A stretch of DNA of 11,581 nt, taken from positions 1-11,581 of the forward strand of contig CAKOHL010000029.1 in the NCBI GenBank assembly GCA_934085635.1, in the 5' to 3' direction. Of this stretch, positions 1-6,492 are shown in pieces (the stretch's first letter is position 1; every line of letters begins with the position of its first letter). This stretch comes from an uncultured Bacilli bacterium (GTDB lineage Bacteria; Bacillota_I; Bacilli_A; RF39; UBA660). Made by a program: the position numbers and the translations under genes. The notes beneath the pieces were generated by a model that was given only the letters and a program-made list of their open reading frames with translations, was not told the DNA's origin and ran no database searches.

Positions 1-2
1 TG

Positions 3-32
3 AAACGTGAATTGGAACTGGTATTAATATAA
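3..32 (+). CDS. Possible 3' end of an upstream gene (very short)
   Basis: One forward frame is open from the window edge and ends in TAA at 30-32, giving nine residues, KRELELVLI. It would be the C-terminus of a gene lying mostly outside the window. Nine residues are too few to recognise a family. The opposite strand is also open through this stretch, so coding on the plus strand is only a guess, based on the co-directional genes that follow. Confidence 0.2.
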   Translation, partial: KRELELVLI

Positions 33-67
33 AAGAAAAACAAAAATATTAATATTAGGAGAAATAA

Positions 68-204
68 ATGAAAATAACATTTAAAAATATGAAGGAGTAT
101 ATAGTGACCCAGTAGTATTTAATGTAATTGATGAAGAAGTAGAAAGTTTTGACAAAAATTTTCCACCTAAAGAAAATCTAGTGCTTCCAGGACAACTAAA
201 CTAA
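68..204 (+). pseudogene. Small 45-codon gene of unknown function, interrupted by a one-base frameshift
   Basis: A strong ribosome binding site, AGGAG at 57-61, stands six bases before ATG at 68. The first frame reads MKITFKNMKEYIVTQ and stops at TAG (113-115). The overlapping frame 1 is open from 85 to TAA at 202-204 and looks protein-like (DPVVFNVIDEEVESFD, then a proline-containing tail ending LPGQLN). Adding one A to the five-A run at 83-87 would join them into one 45-residue acidic protein starting MKITFKKYEGVYSDPVVF. The run and its frame do not form a canonical minus-one slippery heptamer, so a real mutation or a homopolymer sequencing/assembly error is more likely than programmed frameshifting. 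I do not recognise the family. It precedes the lysS promoter and has no visible terminator of its own. Confidence 0.45.
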
Positions 205-217
205 CAGCTCAAAAATA

Positions 218-246
218 TTGACAAACTGTGATATATATAGTACAAT
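218..246 (+). promoter_or_regulatory. Sigma-A-type promoter of the lysS T-box transcript
   Basis: A consensus -35 TTGACA (218-223) and a near-consensus -10 TACAAT (241-246) are separated by exactly 17 bases. Transcription should start near 253, a few bases before the T-box Stem I. This is the best-matching promoter in the window. Confidence 0.85.
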
Positions 247-252
247 AACCTC

Positions 253-456
253 ATAAATCAAAGAGAAGGACGAGTAACATCGGTACTGTTAATAGAGAGT
301 TAACGTTTGGTGGAAGTTAACAATAAGACCAATGTGAATAAAAACCTTTGAGTGGCTTATGCCCGGTTTATACCGTTAAAAATAAGAGATAATCAGTTAA
401 TGATTAAGAAGGGTGGTACCGCGACACTATTCGCCCCTTTAATCATTAACTTTTTT
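253..456 (+). promoter_or_regulatory. T-box riboswitch, lysine type, upstream of lysS
   Basis: The T-box core AGGGTGGTACCGCG lies at 410-423. Stem I can be drawn: the base pairs CAAAG (259-263) with CTTTG (346-350), the middle pairs ACAT (277-280) with ATGT (332-335), and a distal GTTAAC/GTTAAC helix (299-304 with 316-321) is capped by the usual GGTGGAA-type loop. The internal loop has GACGAGTAA on its 5' side and a run of five A on its 3' side (340-344), so the specifier reads AAA, lysine, in any register within the run. TGGT at 414-417 would pair with an ACCA tRNA end, predicting discriminator base A. Uncharged tRNA-Lys should favour the antiterminator and turn lysS on. This is known for the T-box class; the lysine assignment rests on the specifier plus the downstream gene. 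Confidence 0.93.
396..456 (+). terminator. T-box leader terminator (alternative to the antiterminator)
   Basis: GTTAATGATTAA at 396-407 pairs perfectly with TTAATCATTAAC at 439-450. The helix continues weakly through the GGG/CCC bases around the T-box core and is followed by TTTTTT at 451-456. The core T-box bases (410-423) are sequestered in this structure, which makes it mutually exclusive with the tRNA-stabilised antiterminator. Confidence 0.88.
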
Positions 457-481
457 ATTTAGAAAGAAAGGAATGAAAAAA

Positions 482-1969
482 ATGGAAAGAAATTTTACAG
501 AACAAGAATTAGTAAGGAGAGAAAAAGCTAGTAAACTAAAAGAGTTAGGTCTGGATCCATTTGGAAACAGATATGACAGAACAGCTCTAGCAGGAGAACT
601 AAAAGAAAAATATGAAGGAAAAACTCACGAAGAATTAGAAAACGAAAATATCGTAGTTAAAGTCGCAGGAAGAATAATGTTTATAAGAAAAATGGGAAAA
701 GCATCATTCTTCACAATACAAGATAAATCCGGAAAAATCCAAATATATATTTCAATAAATGACATAGGAGAAGAATCTTACGCACTTTTTAAAACAGCTG
801 ACATCGGAGACATAGTTGGCATCGAAGGTAAAATTATGAAAACACAAACTGGAGAAGTAACAATTAAATGCTTAAAATATACTCACTTAGTAAAAGCATT
901 AAAACCACTTCCAGAAAAATTCCACGGACTACAAGACAAAGAAGAAAGATACAGAAGAAGATATGTAGACTTAATAATGAATGAAGAAGCAAAAAGAAAT
1001 GCAATCTACAGATCAAAAATAATAACTTGTATTAGAAACTTTATGGATAATCGTGGTTTCTTAGAAGTAGAAACACCAGTATTAAGTACTTTATTAACAG
1101 GTGCAAGTGCAAGACCATTCATAACACATCATAATGCACAAGACTTAGATATGTACCTAAGAATAGCTCTAGAACTTCCACTAAAAAGATTACTTGTTGG
1201 TGGCCTAGATGCTGTATATGAAATAGGTAGATTATTCAGAAACGAAGGAATGGATGCAACACACAATCCAGAATTCACTTCAATGGAAGCTTATCTAGCT
1301 TACTCAGACCTTGAAGGAATGATGGAAATGACAGAAAGCCTATACAAAACAATAGCTAATAATGTATTCCACAAAGAAACATTCAACTGGAGAGGCAACG
1401 AAATAAGTCTAACTGGCAACTTCAAAAGAATAACAATGTGTGAAGCAATTAAAGAACAAACAGGAATAGACTTTACTCAAAACTACACAACTGAAGAAAT
1501 GTTAAAACTTGCAGAAGAACACGGAATAGAATTAGAAGAACACGAGAAAGTATTTGGGCACATAGTAAATAAATTCTTTGAAAAATATGTAGAAGAAACA
1601 CTAATCCAACCAACATTCTTATGTGGTCATCCAATTGAAATAAGTCCATTAACAAAAAAAGATCCAAAAGATCCAAGATTTGTTCAAAGATTTGAATTAT
1701 TCATAGGTGGAAAAGAAATGGCAAATGCTTACACAGAACTTAATGACCCTATCGATCAACTTGAAAGATTTGAAAATCAATTAAAAGAACAAGAATTAGG
1801 TAATGAAGAAGCAAATGACATAGATATGGACTTCGTAGAAGCACTAGAATATGGTATGCCACCTGCAGGAGGAATCGGATACGGAATAGATAGAACAATA
1901 ATGTTCTTCACAGAAAGTGAATCAATAAGAGACGTAATATTATTCCCATTAATGAAACCTGAAAACTAA
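482..1969 (+). CDS. lysS: Lysyl-tRNA synthetase, class II
   Basis: Charges tRNA-Lys with lysine using ATP in the cytoplasm. The 495-residue length is normal. An N-terminal OB-fold anticodon-binding domain (about residues 55-140) precedes the class II catalytic core: motif 1 around GFLEVETPVL (192-201), the ARPFITHHNAQD region, motif 2 FRNEGMDATHNPEFT (252-266), and motif 3 GGIGYGIDR (463-471). I chose ATG 482 over ATG 473 because AAAGGA (467-472) abuts 473 but sits nine bases before 482. The protein then begins MERNFTEQELVRREK, as usual for the family. It is controlled by the lysine T-box immediately upstream and appears monocistronic, ending at a strong hairpin. The class I alternative (LysK) is excluded by the class II motifs. 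Confidence 0.97.
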   Translation: MERNFTEQELVRREKASKLKELGLDPFGNRYDRTALAGELKEKYEGKTHEELENENIVVKVAGRIMFIRKMGKASFFTIQDKSGKIQIYISINDIGEESYALFKTADIGDIVGIEGKIMKTQTGEVTIKCLKYTHLVKALKPLPEKFHGLQDKEERYRRRYVDLIMNEEAKRNAIYRSKIITCIRNFMDNRGFLEVETPVLSTLLTGASARPFITHHNAQDLDMYLRIALELPLKRLLVGGLDAVYEIGRLFRNEGMDATHNPEFTSMEAYLAYSDLEGMMEMTESLYKTIANNVFHKETFNWRGNEISLTGNFKRITMCEAIKEQTGIDFTQNYTTEEMLKLAEEHGIELEEHEKVFGHIVNKFFEKYVEETLIQPTFLCGHPIEISPLTKKDPKDPRFVQRFELFIGGKEMANAYTELNDPIDQLERFENQLKEQELGNEEANDIDMDFVEALEYGMPPAGGIGYGIDRTIMFFTESESIRDVILFPLMKPEN

Positions 1970-1985
1970 AAATCAAAATAAAAGA

Positions 1986-2020
1986 GCACTAGTTATATTA
2001 TATAACTAATGCCTTTTTTT
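1986..2020. terminator. Bidirectional terminator between convergent lysS and the DUF3592 gene
   Basis: GCACTAGTTATA (1986-1997) pairs with TATAACTAATGC (2001-2012) with one mismatch and a three-base loop. On the plus strand seven T follow (2014-2020), terminating lysS. On the minus strand the hairpin is followed by a T-rich tract (complement of 1970-1985). The DUF3592 gene's stop codon (2006-2008) lies inside the hairpin, and its last lysine codons are the complement of the lysS U-tract. Confidence 0.85.
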
Positions 2021-2641
2021 CTTTTTCTTCTTACCCATTATTGGAGACAAAGCAACTATAAGAAGTGCTACAAAACTAATAACACATCCAGTAAGTGGCC
2101 ATAAAAACGATATACTAACTATTTTACCAGGATTATTTTTATCATAATAAACTTCTACTTCATCGCCCCTTTTATAATCACAAGAATCAATGCTAAGTTT
2201 TTGTTTATAACTACTTCCATTAACACTATACTCTACAAAAGTATTACACTCCACTATTCTTTTACTAGTACCATTTATAGTTCTATATCTAACATTTTCT
2301 GCAACATCATATACAGTAGCAACCACTTTATCACCACTTGTCCTAATCCTAACATTCGTAACAAAAGAATAACAGCAGCCAACAAACATAATAACCAAAA
2401 CAATAACAAAAGCAAAATAATTATAATTAATATCTGTTAATCCTTCTTTTCCCTTCTCCACTCTAATAACTCTTATAGAATTACAAGCAATTAAGAAGAA
2501 AATCATAAAAAATGATAACCCAAATAACTTAGGTAAAGTTGTTTTCACATTATAAACAAAAATTAAACTAATAACCATTAAAAAAATTAAAATCACAAGC
2601 CCCACACACTGATAAAAAATAACATTTTTCTTTTTCTTCAC
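2006..2641 (-). CDS. DUF3592-type membrane protein
   Basis: About 211 residues with four predicted membrane segments (roughly 6-29, 39-55, 75-96, 177-200). Between segments three and four lies a soluble beta-rich stretch carrying the DUF3592 pattern: an FVEYSVNGSSYKQK strand pair (135-148), then GDEVEVYYDKNNPGK (159-173). No biochemical function is established for the family. I prefer the GTG start at 2641: GGGGAGG (2650-2656) lies eight bases before it, while the longer ATG start at 2662 would place that site inside the coding region. The protein has charged ends, starting with a KKKK run and ending in six lysines, RH. It is a single gene, convergent with lysS and divergent from the YfcC-type carrier. 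Confidence 0.8.
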   Translation of the reverse strand: MKKKKNVIFYQCVGLVILIFLMVISLIFVYNVKTTLPKLFGLSFFMIFFLIACNSIRVIRVEKGKEGLTDINYNYFAFVIVLVIMFVGCCYSFVTNVRIRTSGDKVVATVYDVAENVRYRTINGTSKRIVECNTFVEYSVNGSSYKQKLSIDSCDYKRGDEVEVYYDKNNPGKIVSISFLWPLTGCVISFVALLIVALSPIMGKKKKKKRH

Positions 2642-2666
2642 ACATAGCGCCTCCCCAATCATAATC

Positions 2667-2672
2667 AGTATA
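2667..2672 (-). promoter_or_regulatory. Putative extended -10 promoter of the DUF3592 gene
   Basis: On the minus strand TGATATACT reads as an extended -10 (TGnTATACT, hexamer 2672 to 2667). No convincing -35 is visible. Transcription would start near 2660, close to the GGGGAGG site. This would exclude the ATG at 2662 and supports the GTG start. Confidence 0.45.
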
Positions 2673-2771
2673 TCATAATCTAAATAAAATTAAAACAAAA
2701 ATTAAATAAATATAAAAATAACGAAAAGTGCCTATATTATCCGGTTAAAACCTAAAAATATGCATAAATTC

Positions 2772-2801
2772 TTGTAAAACAAAGCATAATTATTGTATAA
2801 T
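2772..2801 (+). promoter_or_regulatory. Putative promoter of the YfcC-type carrier gene
   Basis: Consensus TATAAT at 2796-2801 follows a four-of-six -35 TTGTAA (2772-2777) with an 18-base spacer. The predicted start, about 2808, falls on the ribosome binding site GGGAGG (2807-2812), implying a very short 5' leader or an alternative upstream start. In AT-rich DNA a TATAAT can arise by chance. Confidence 0.45.
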
Positions 2802-2821
2802 TAAATGGGAGGTATATTAAA

Positions 2822-4273
2822 ATGAAAAAGAACAACACACTGTTCAAAACAATTGTGATTCTTTTCATAGTATTTTCTATAATGTCTTGGATAATTCCAG
2901 CTGGAAAAGCAAGCGGTGCTGAAATAACAAGTCTTGGCTTATCTAGAATATCATTATACAATTTGATAGAATATCCATACTTATGTCTTAAATTCTTTAT
3001 AGAACCAATACTATACATACTTGTAGTTGGTGGTTTCTATGGAGTATTAAGCAAAACTGGCAAATACAGAAATGCTCTTGAAAAAATTGCAAAATCTTTG
3101 AAAGGAAAAGAAACAATATTCTTAGTTGCTGTTGCATTCATACTTGCAGCATTAAATAGTGTATTTGGTTTCAATGTTATCTTATTTGCATTTATACCAG
3201 CATTATGTGGAATAATATTACTAATGGGTTATGATAAAATAACTGCATTCTTAGTAACATTTATAAGCACACTAATAGGTACTATTGGTAACACATATGC
3301 ATTTAATACAGTTGGTTACATAAATCAAATAGTAGGAACTGAATTAACAACTAAAATGTTAATAGCAAAATTAGCACTATTCTTACTAACATTTGTTGTT
3401 TATATGGCTTTCACATTAAGTCACGCTAAAAAAACTAAAACAGCAAATGCAGAAATAGCAGATGAATATTTCTTCGCAGGAGAAAAGAAACAAAGTAAAA
3501 AACCAAGCTGGCCTATATTTGTTATAACTGGTATATTACTAGTAATAATGATTCTAGGATACACAGACTGGTCAAGAATGTTTAAAGTAACTTTCTTCAC
3601 TGACCTACATACTACTGTAACTGAATGGGCTATCAAAGACCATACTATAGTAGCATATCTAATAGACGGTCTAGAAGAATTTGGTTCATGGGCTATACCA
3701 GAATTCACTGTAATGATATTAATAGCAACATTATTAATTAAACTTGTTTATAACATAAATATTGATGATGTAATTGAATCATTTGGTGAAGGTGCTAAAA
3801 AAATGCTAAAACCTGCATTCTTAGTTGCAGTAGCATACGTATTAGTATTAGTAACTGGATACAAACCATTCATCGTAACAATTGCTGACTTCATATGTAA
3901 CACTTGTGGTAATGGATTAGCAAACCTAATAAATGTAACATTTATAGGAAAAATAATATATGTAATATTCAGTACAATAACACTAATACTAACTTCTGTA
4001 ATGGATGTAGAAATGCTATACGTAGTACAATCTACAGTTCCTTATATGGCTAGTCTATATGCAGACAACATAAATAGCCTTGCTCTATTAGTACAATCAA
4101 TATATGGTCTAACAATGTTCATCGCACCAACATCTACAATGATGATACTTGGTCTTGAAACATTAAATATTCCATACAAAGAATGGCTAAAGAAGAGCTG
4201 GAAATTAGTACTTGAACTATTAGCAGTAATAATAGTAATTATATTAATAGTAATATTCGTACTATATAAATAA
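2822..4273 (+). CDS. YfcC/DcuC-family membrane carrier
   Basis: A 483-residue polytopic inner-membrane protein with roughly a dozen hydrophobic segments. These form two halves joined by a charged cytoplasmic loop at about 201-229. Family hallmarks include the N-terminal SWIIPAGKAS, GGFYGVLSKTGKYRNAL near 70-85, the re-entrant-like LNSVFGFNVILFAFIPAL (111-128), and a C-terminal APTSTMMILGL followed by IPYKEWLKKSWK (435-461). Members of this ion transporter superfamily branch are annotated as C4-dicarboxylate or basic amino acid carriers; the substrate cannot be read from the sequence. The start at ATG 2822 is supported by GGGAGG nine bases upstream. The gene is monocistronic, with a terminator directly at its stop codon. 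Confidence 0.82.
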   Translation: MKKNNTLFKTIVILFIVFSIMSWIIPAGKASGAEITSLGLSRISLYNLIEYPYLCLKFFIEPILYILVVGGFYGVLSKTGKYRNALEKIAKSLKGKETIFLVAVAFILAALNSVFGFNVILFAFIPALCGIILLMGYDKITAFLVTFISTLIGTIGNTYAFNTVGYINQIVGTELTTKMLIAKLALFLLTFVVYMAFTLSHAKKTKTANAEIADEYFFAGEKKQSKKPSWPIFVITGILLVIMILGYTDWSRMFKVTFFTDLHTTVTEWAIKDHTIVAYLIDGLEEFGSWAIPEFTVMILIATLLIKLVYNINIDDVIESFGEGAKKMLKPAFLVAVAYVLVLVTGYKPFIVTIADFICNTCGNGLANLINVTFIGKIIYVIFSTITLILTSVMDVEMLYVVQSTVPYMASLYADNINSLALLVQSIYGLTMFIAPTSTMMILGLETLNIPYKEWLKKSWKLVLELLAVIIVIILIVIFVLYK

Positions 4274-4294
4274 GACCAAAAAAGGTCTTTTTTT
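4272..4294 (+). terminator. Terminator of the YfcC-type carrier gene
   Basis: AAGACC (4272-4277) pairs with GGTCTT (4284-4289) around a six-A loop and runs into an unbroken T tract to 4294. The short stem begins within the TAA stop codon. Confidence 0.75.
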
Positions 4295-4350
4295 CTTGTA
4301 TAAAAATAACTAAAACCTCACAATATAACATAGAATATATGGAGGTGTAT

Positions 4351-6468
4351 ATGAATAACTATACAGAAGAATTAAAAACAATATTTAAAATAAGTGAACA
4401 AGAAGCATTAAAAAATAATGATGAACTTGTAACATCTAAACACATACTACTAGCAATATTTAAAACAGAAAACAACATAATAGATACCTTATTAAACTAT
4501 GACTTATCATACGAAATAATAAAAGAAAAAATATCGAAAGGCTCATCAGAAATAGACTACGTTCTATATAGTAAAGAAATACTAAAAGCAGTAGAAGAAT
4601 GCTTATTAACAGAAGATACACTAAGACAAGATATAACACTAACAAGTCTACTAACTGCTCTACTTAATGATGAAACTTCAGACATATATAAAACATTAAA
4701 ATTATTAAATATCAACATAAAAGAATTAAAAAAAGACATAAATAATTTAAATAATATAAATAATAATCTTATGATTAAACAAATAGCAACTAATCTAAAT
4801 GAAGAATCAAAACTATCTAACTTAGACCCAGTAATTGGAAGAGATAAAGAAATTGAAAACATAATAGAAATTCTTGCAAGAAAAAATAAAAACAATCCCC
4901 TTCTAATAGGTGAAGCAGGTGTAGGTAAAACAGCAATTGTAGAAGAATTAGCAAGGAGAATAACAAAAAAAGAAGTTCCAAGCTTTCTATATGGAACTAC
5001 TATATATAATTTGAATATTGGCTCACTAATCGCTGGAACAAAATACAGAGGAGAATTTGAAGAAAAACTAACCAAAATCATAAAAGAATTAGAAATAAGC
5101 CCCAACGTTATAGTCTTCATAGACGAAGTACACACCATAGTCGGAGCAGGAGGAGCAGAAGGCGCAATTGACGCATCAAACATTCTAAAACCAGCTCTAG
5201 CAAGAGGAAAAATTAAAATCATCGGCGCAACCACAACACTAGAATACAAAAAAACAATAGAAAAGGACAAAGCACTAGATAGAAGATTCCAAAAAGCATA
5301 CATAAAAGAACCTACGATAGAAGAAACAACTAACATAATAAATAAAATCAAAAAAAATTATGAAGAATACCACAGTGTATATATTCCAAAAGATATCCTA
5401 AAAATAACAATTAACCTCACAGACAAATATCTAAAGGATAGACAAAATCCAGACAAAACAATAGACATACTAGACGAAATGTGTGCAAAAGCATCACTAT
5501 CTAAAAAAAATAACACTAAAGAAAAAATAATAAATAGCATTGCTAAACTAAAAAACAAAAAAAATAAATATCTCTTAAATGGAAACTTAAAAGAAGCCTT
5601 AAAAATTAAAAACAAAATACTAAATGAAGAACAAAAACTTAAAACAATTAAAACTTCAGAAAAAAGAAAAATACTTACTAAAGAAAATTTAAAAGAAGTA
5701 TTAGAAAATAAAGTATTATGCCCTATTTATGAACTAACTAGTAAAGAATGGATAAATAAGTTAGAAAACGAATTAAACGTAGAAATAATAAATCAAAATG
5801 CTCAAATAAGAGATTTACTAAATAAAGTCACAATGTGTTTATATAATGCAAACCCAAAGCCAGAAACAATCACTATTAAAGGATCAACTGGAACAGGGAA
5901 AACCACGCTTATTAATACACTAGCAAAAAAGTTAAAACTTAACTTAATAACACTTGATATGAAAGAATTCAATAGTCCACTTCAAATAAATAAAATAATA
6001 GGCTCAACTGCTGGATACGTTGGGTACGATGAAAAAAACACAGTATTTGAAAGTATAAAAACCTTTCCAATATCTATAATTCTACTCGAAAACTTTAACC
6101 TAGCAGATGAATCAATTAAAAATCTAATAAATAGTATTGAAAATAATGGATCACTTAAACTAAATAACAATGAAACCATAAACTTTAATAACGTAATAAT
6201 TGTAAAAACAGAAACTACTAAAAAAACTAGAAAAATAGGTTTTATTTCAAACACAAAAAAACCAAAAGAAGATAATACTATATATATGAATGACCTATCA
6301 GAAAATGCAATAGAAAAAATAATAACAAACATAAATAGTTCACTAAATAAAGAAGATATAAAAACAATAATAGAAAAATCAGATTATAAATATTCTAATG
6401 CTAAAAACTTAAAAAACCTAATAAATGAATATTGTGTGAAGAATAGTGAGTTTATAGAAAGTTTGTGA
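4351..6468 (+). CDS. ClpC-like AAA+ ATPase with degenerate second ATPase module
   Basis: Hsp100/Clp unfoldase architecture, 705 residues against about 810-850 for ClpC. It has two Clp-N repeats (about 1-130) and AAA+ module D1 with Walker A GEAGVGKT (187-194), pore loop AGTKYRGEF, Walker B VIVFIDE (D258, E259) and arginines R311/R312. A short ClpC/UVR-like middle helix pair (about 390-435) leads to module D2. D2 keeps Walker A GSTGTGKT (511-518), pore loop GYVGY (555-559) and an IGF loop (629-631), the ClpP-docking position. Its Walker B reads LLENFN instead of LLDE, sensor 1 is altered, the PEFLNRID segment with the arginine finger is absent, and sensor 2 GARxLRR is replaced by NAKNLKN. ATG 4351 is chosen because GGAGG (4341-4345) lies five bases before it. 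No ctsR, mcsA or mcsB is nearby. Confidence 0.88.
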   Translation: MNNYTEELKTIFKISEQEALKNNDELVTSKHILLAIFKTENNIIDTLLNYDLSYEIIKEKISKGSSEIDYVLYSKEILKAVEECLLTEDTLRQDITLTSLLTALLNDETSDIYKTLKLLNINIKELKKDINNLNNINNNLMIKQIATNLNEESKLSNLDPVIGRDKEIENIIEILARKNKNNPLLIGEAGVGKTAIVEELARRITKKEVPSFLYGTTIYNLNIGSLIAGTKYRGEFEEKLTKIIKELEISPNVIVFIDEVHTIVGAGGAEGAIDASNILKPALARGKIKIIGATTTLEYKKTIEKDKALDRRFQKAYIKEPTIEETTNIINKIKKNYEEYHSVYIPKDILKITINLTDKYLKDRQNPDKTIDILDEMCAKASLSKKNNTKEKIINSIAKLKNKKNKYLLNGNLKEALKIKNKILNEEQKLKTIKTSEKRKILTKENLKEVLENKVLCPIYELTSKEWINKLENELNVEIINQNAQIRDLLNKVTMCLYNANPKPETITIKGSTGTGKTTLINTLAKKLKLNLITLDMKEFNSPLQINKIIGSTAGYVGYDEKNTVFESIKTFPISIILLENFNLADESIKNLINSIENNGSLKLNNNETINFNNVIIVKTETTKKTRKIGFISNTKKPKEDNTIYMNDLSENAIEKIITNINSSLNKEDIKTIIEKSDYKYSNAKNLKNLINEYCVKNSEFIESL

Positions 6469-6474
6469 TATAAT
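6466..6474 (+). promoter_or_regulatory. Putative extended -10 promoter overlapping the Clp stop codon
   Basis: TGATATAAT is a perfect extended -10 (TGnTATAAT). Its TGA is also the stop codon of the Clp-like gene. No good -35 is visible. Predicted initiation near 6481 coincides with the ribosome binding site of the metallopeptidase gene. That gene may therefore be transcribed alone as well as with the ATPase gene. Confidence 0.4.
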
Positions 6475-6492
6475 TATACCGAGGTGTTGAAA

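Noticed and set aside
22..55. Repeat of TATTAATAT / ATATTAATA around an A-rich spacer
   Set aside because: Purely AT self-complementary words expected by chance in this composition, with no T tract and no further copies.
80..88. Programmed minus-one frameshift site at TTTAAAAAT
   Set aside because: In the frame set by ATG 68 the heptamer does not follow the X XXY YYZ pattern, and no downstream stimulatory hairpin is evident.
473..475. Upstream in-frame start codons for lysS (473), the Clp-like gene (4339), the metallopeptidase (6484), rpsR (7403) and the DUF3592 protein (2662)
   Set aside because: For four of them the start overlaps, abuts or lies upstream of the ribosome binding site that serves the next in-frame start. 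For rpsR the alternative is a TTG, less likely than the adjacent ATG.
2201..2440. A 79-codon plus-strand frame inside the DUF3592 gene
   Set aside because: Low-complexity Asn/Ile/Ser/Thr product, antisense to a recognisable domain, no ribosome binding site.
4272..4289. GACC-A6-GGTC as a possible CtsR-type operator before the Clp-like gene
   Set aside because: It does not match the CtsR direct heptad repeat (GGTCAAA-like). It is fully explained as the terminator hairpin of the preceding gene.
4557..5351. A 264-codon reading frame on the minus strand inside the Clp-like gene
   Set aside because: It lies antisense to strongly conserved AAA+ motifs on the plus strand and has no ribosome binding site. 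Its composition is what a complement of lysine- and isoleucine-rich AT coding sequence gives.
6466..6468. TGA read as tryptophan (Mycoplasma-type code)
   Set aside because: All tryptophans checked across the genes here are TGG, which would be most unlikely in an AT-rich genome that had reassigned TGA.
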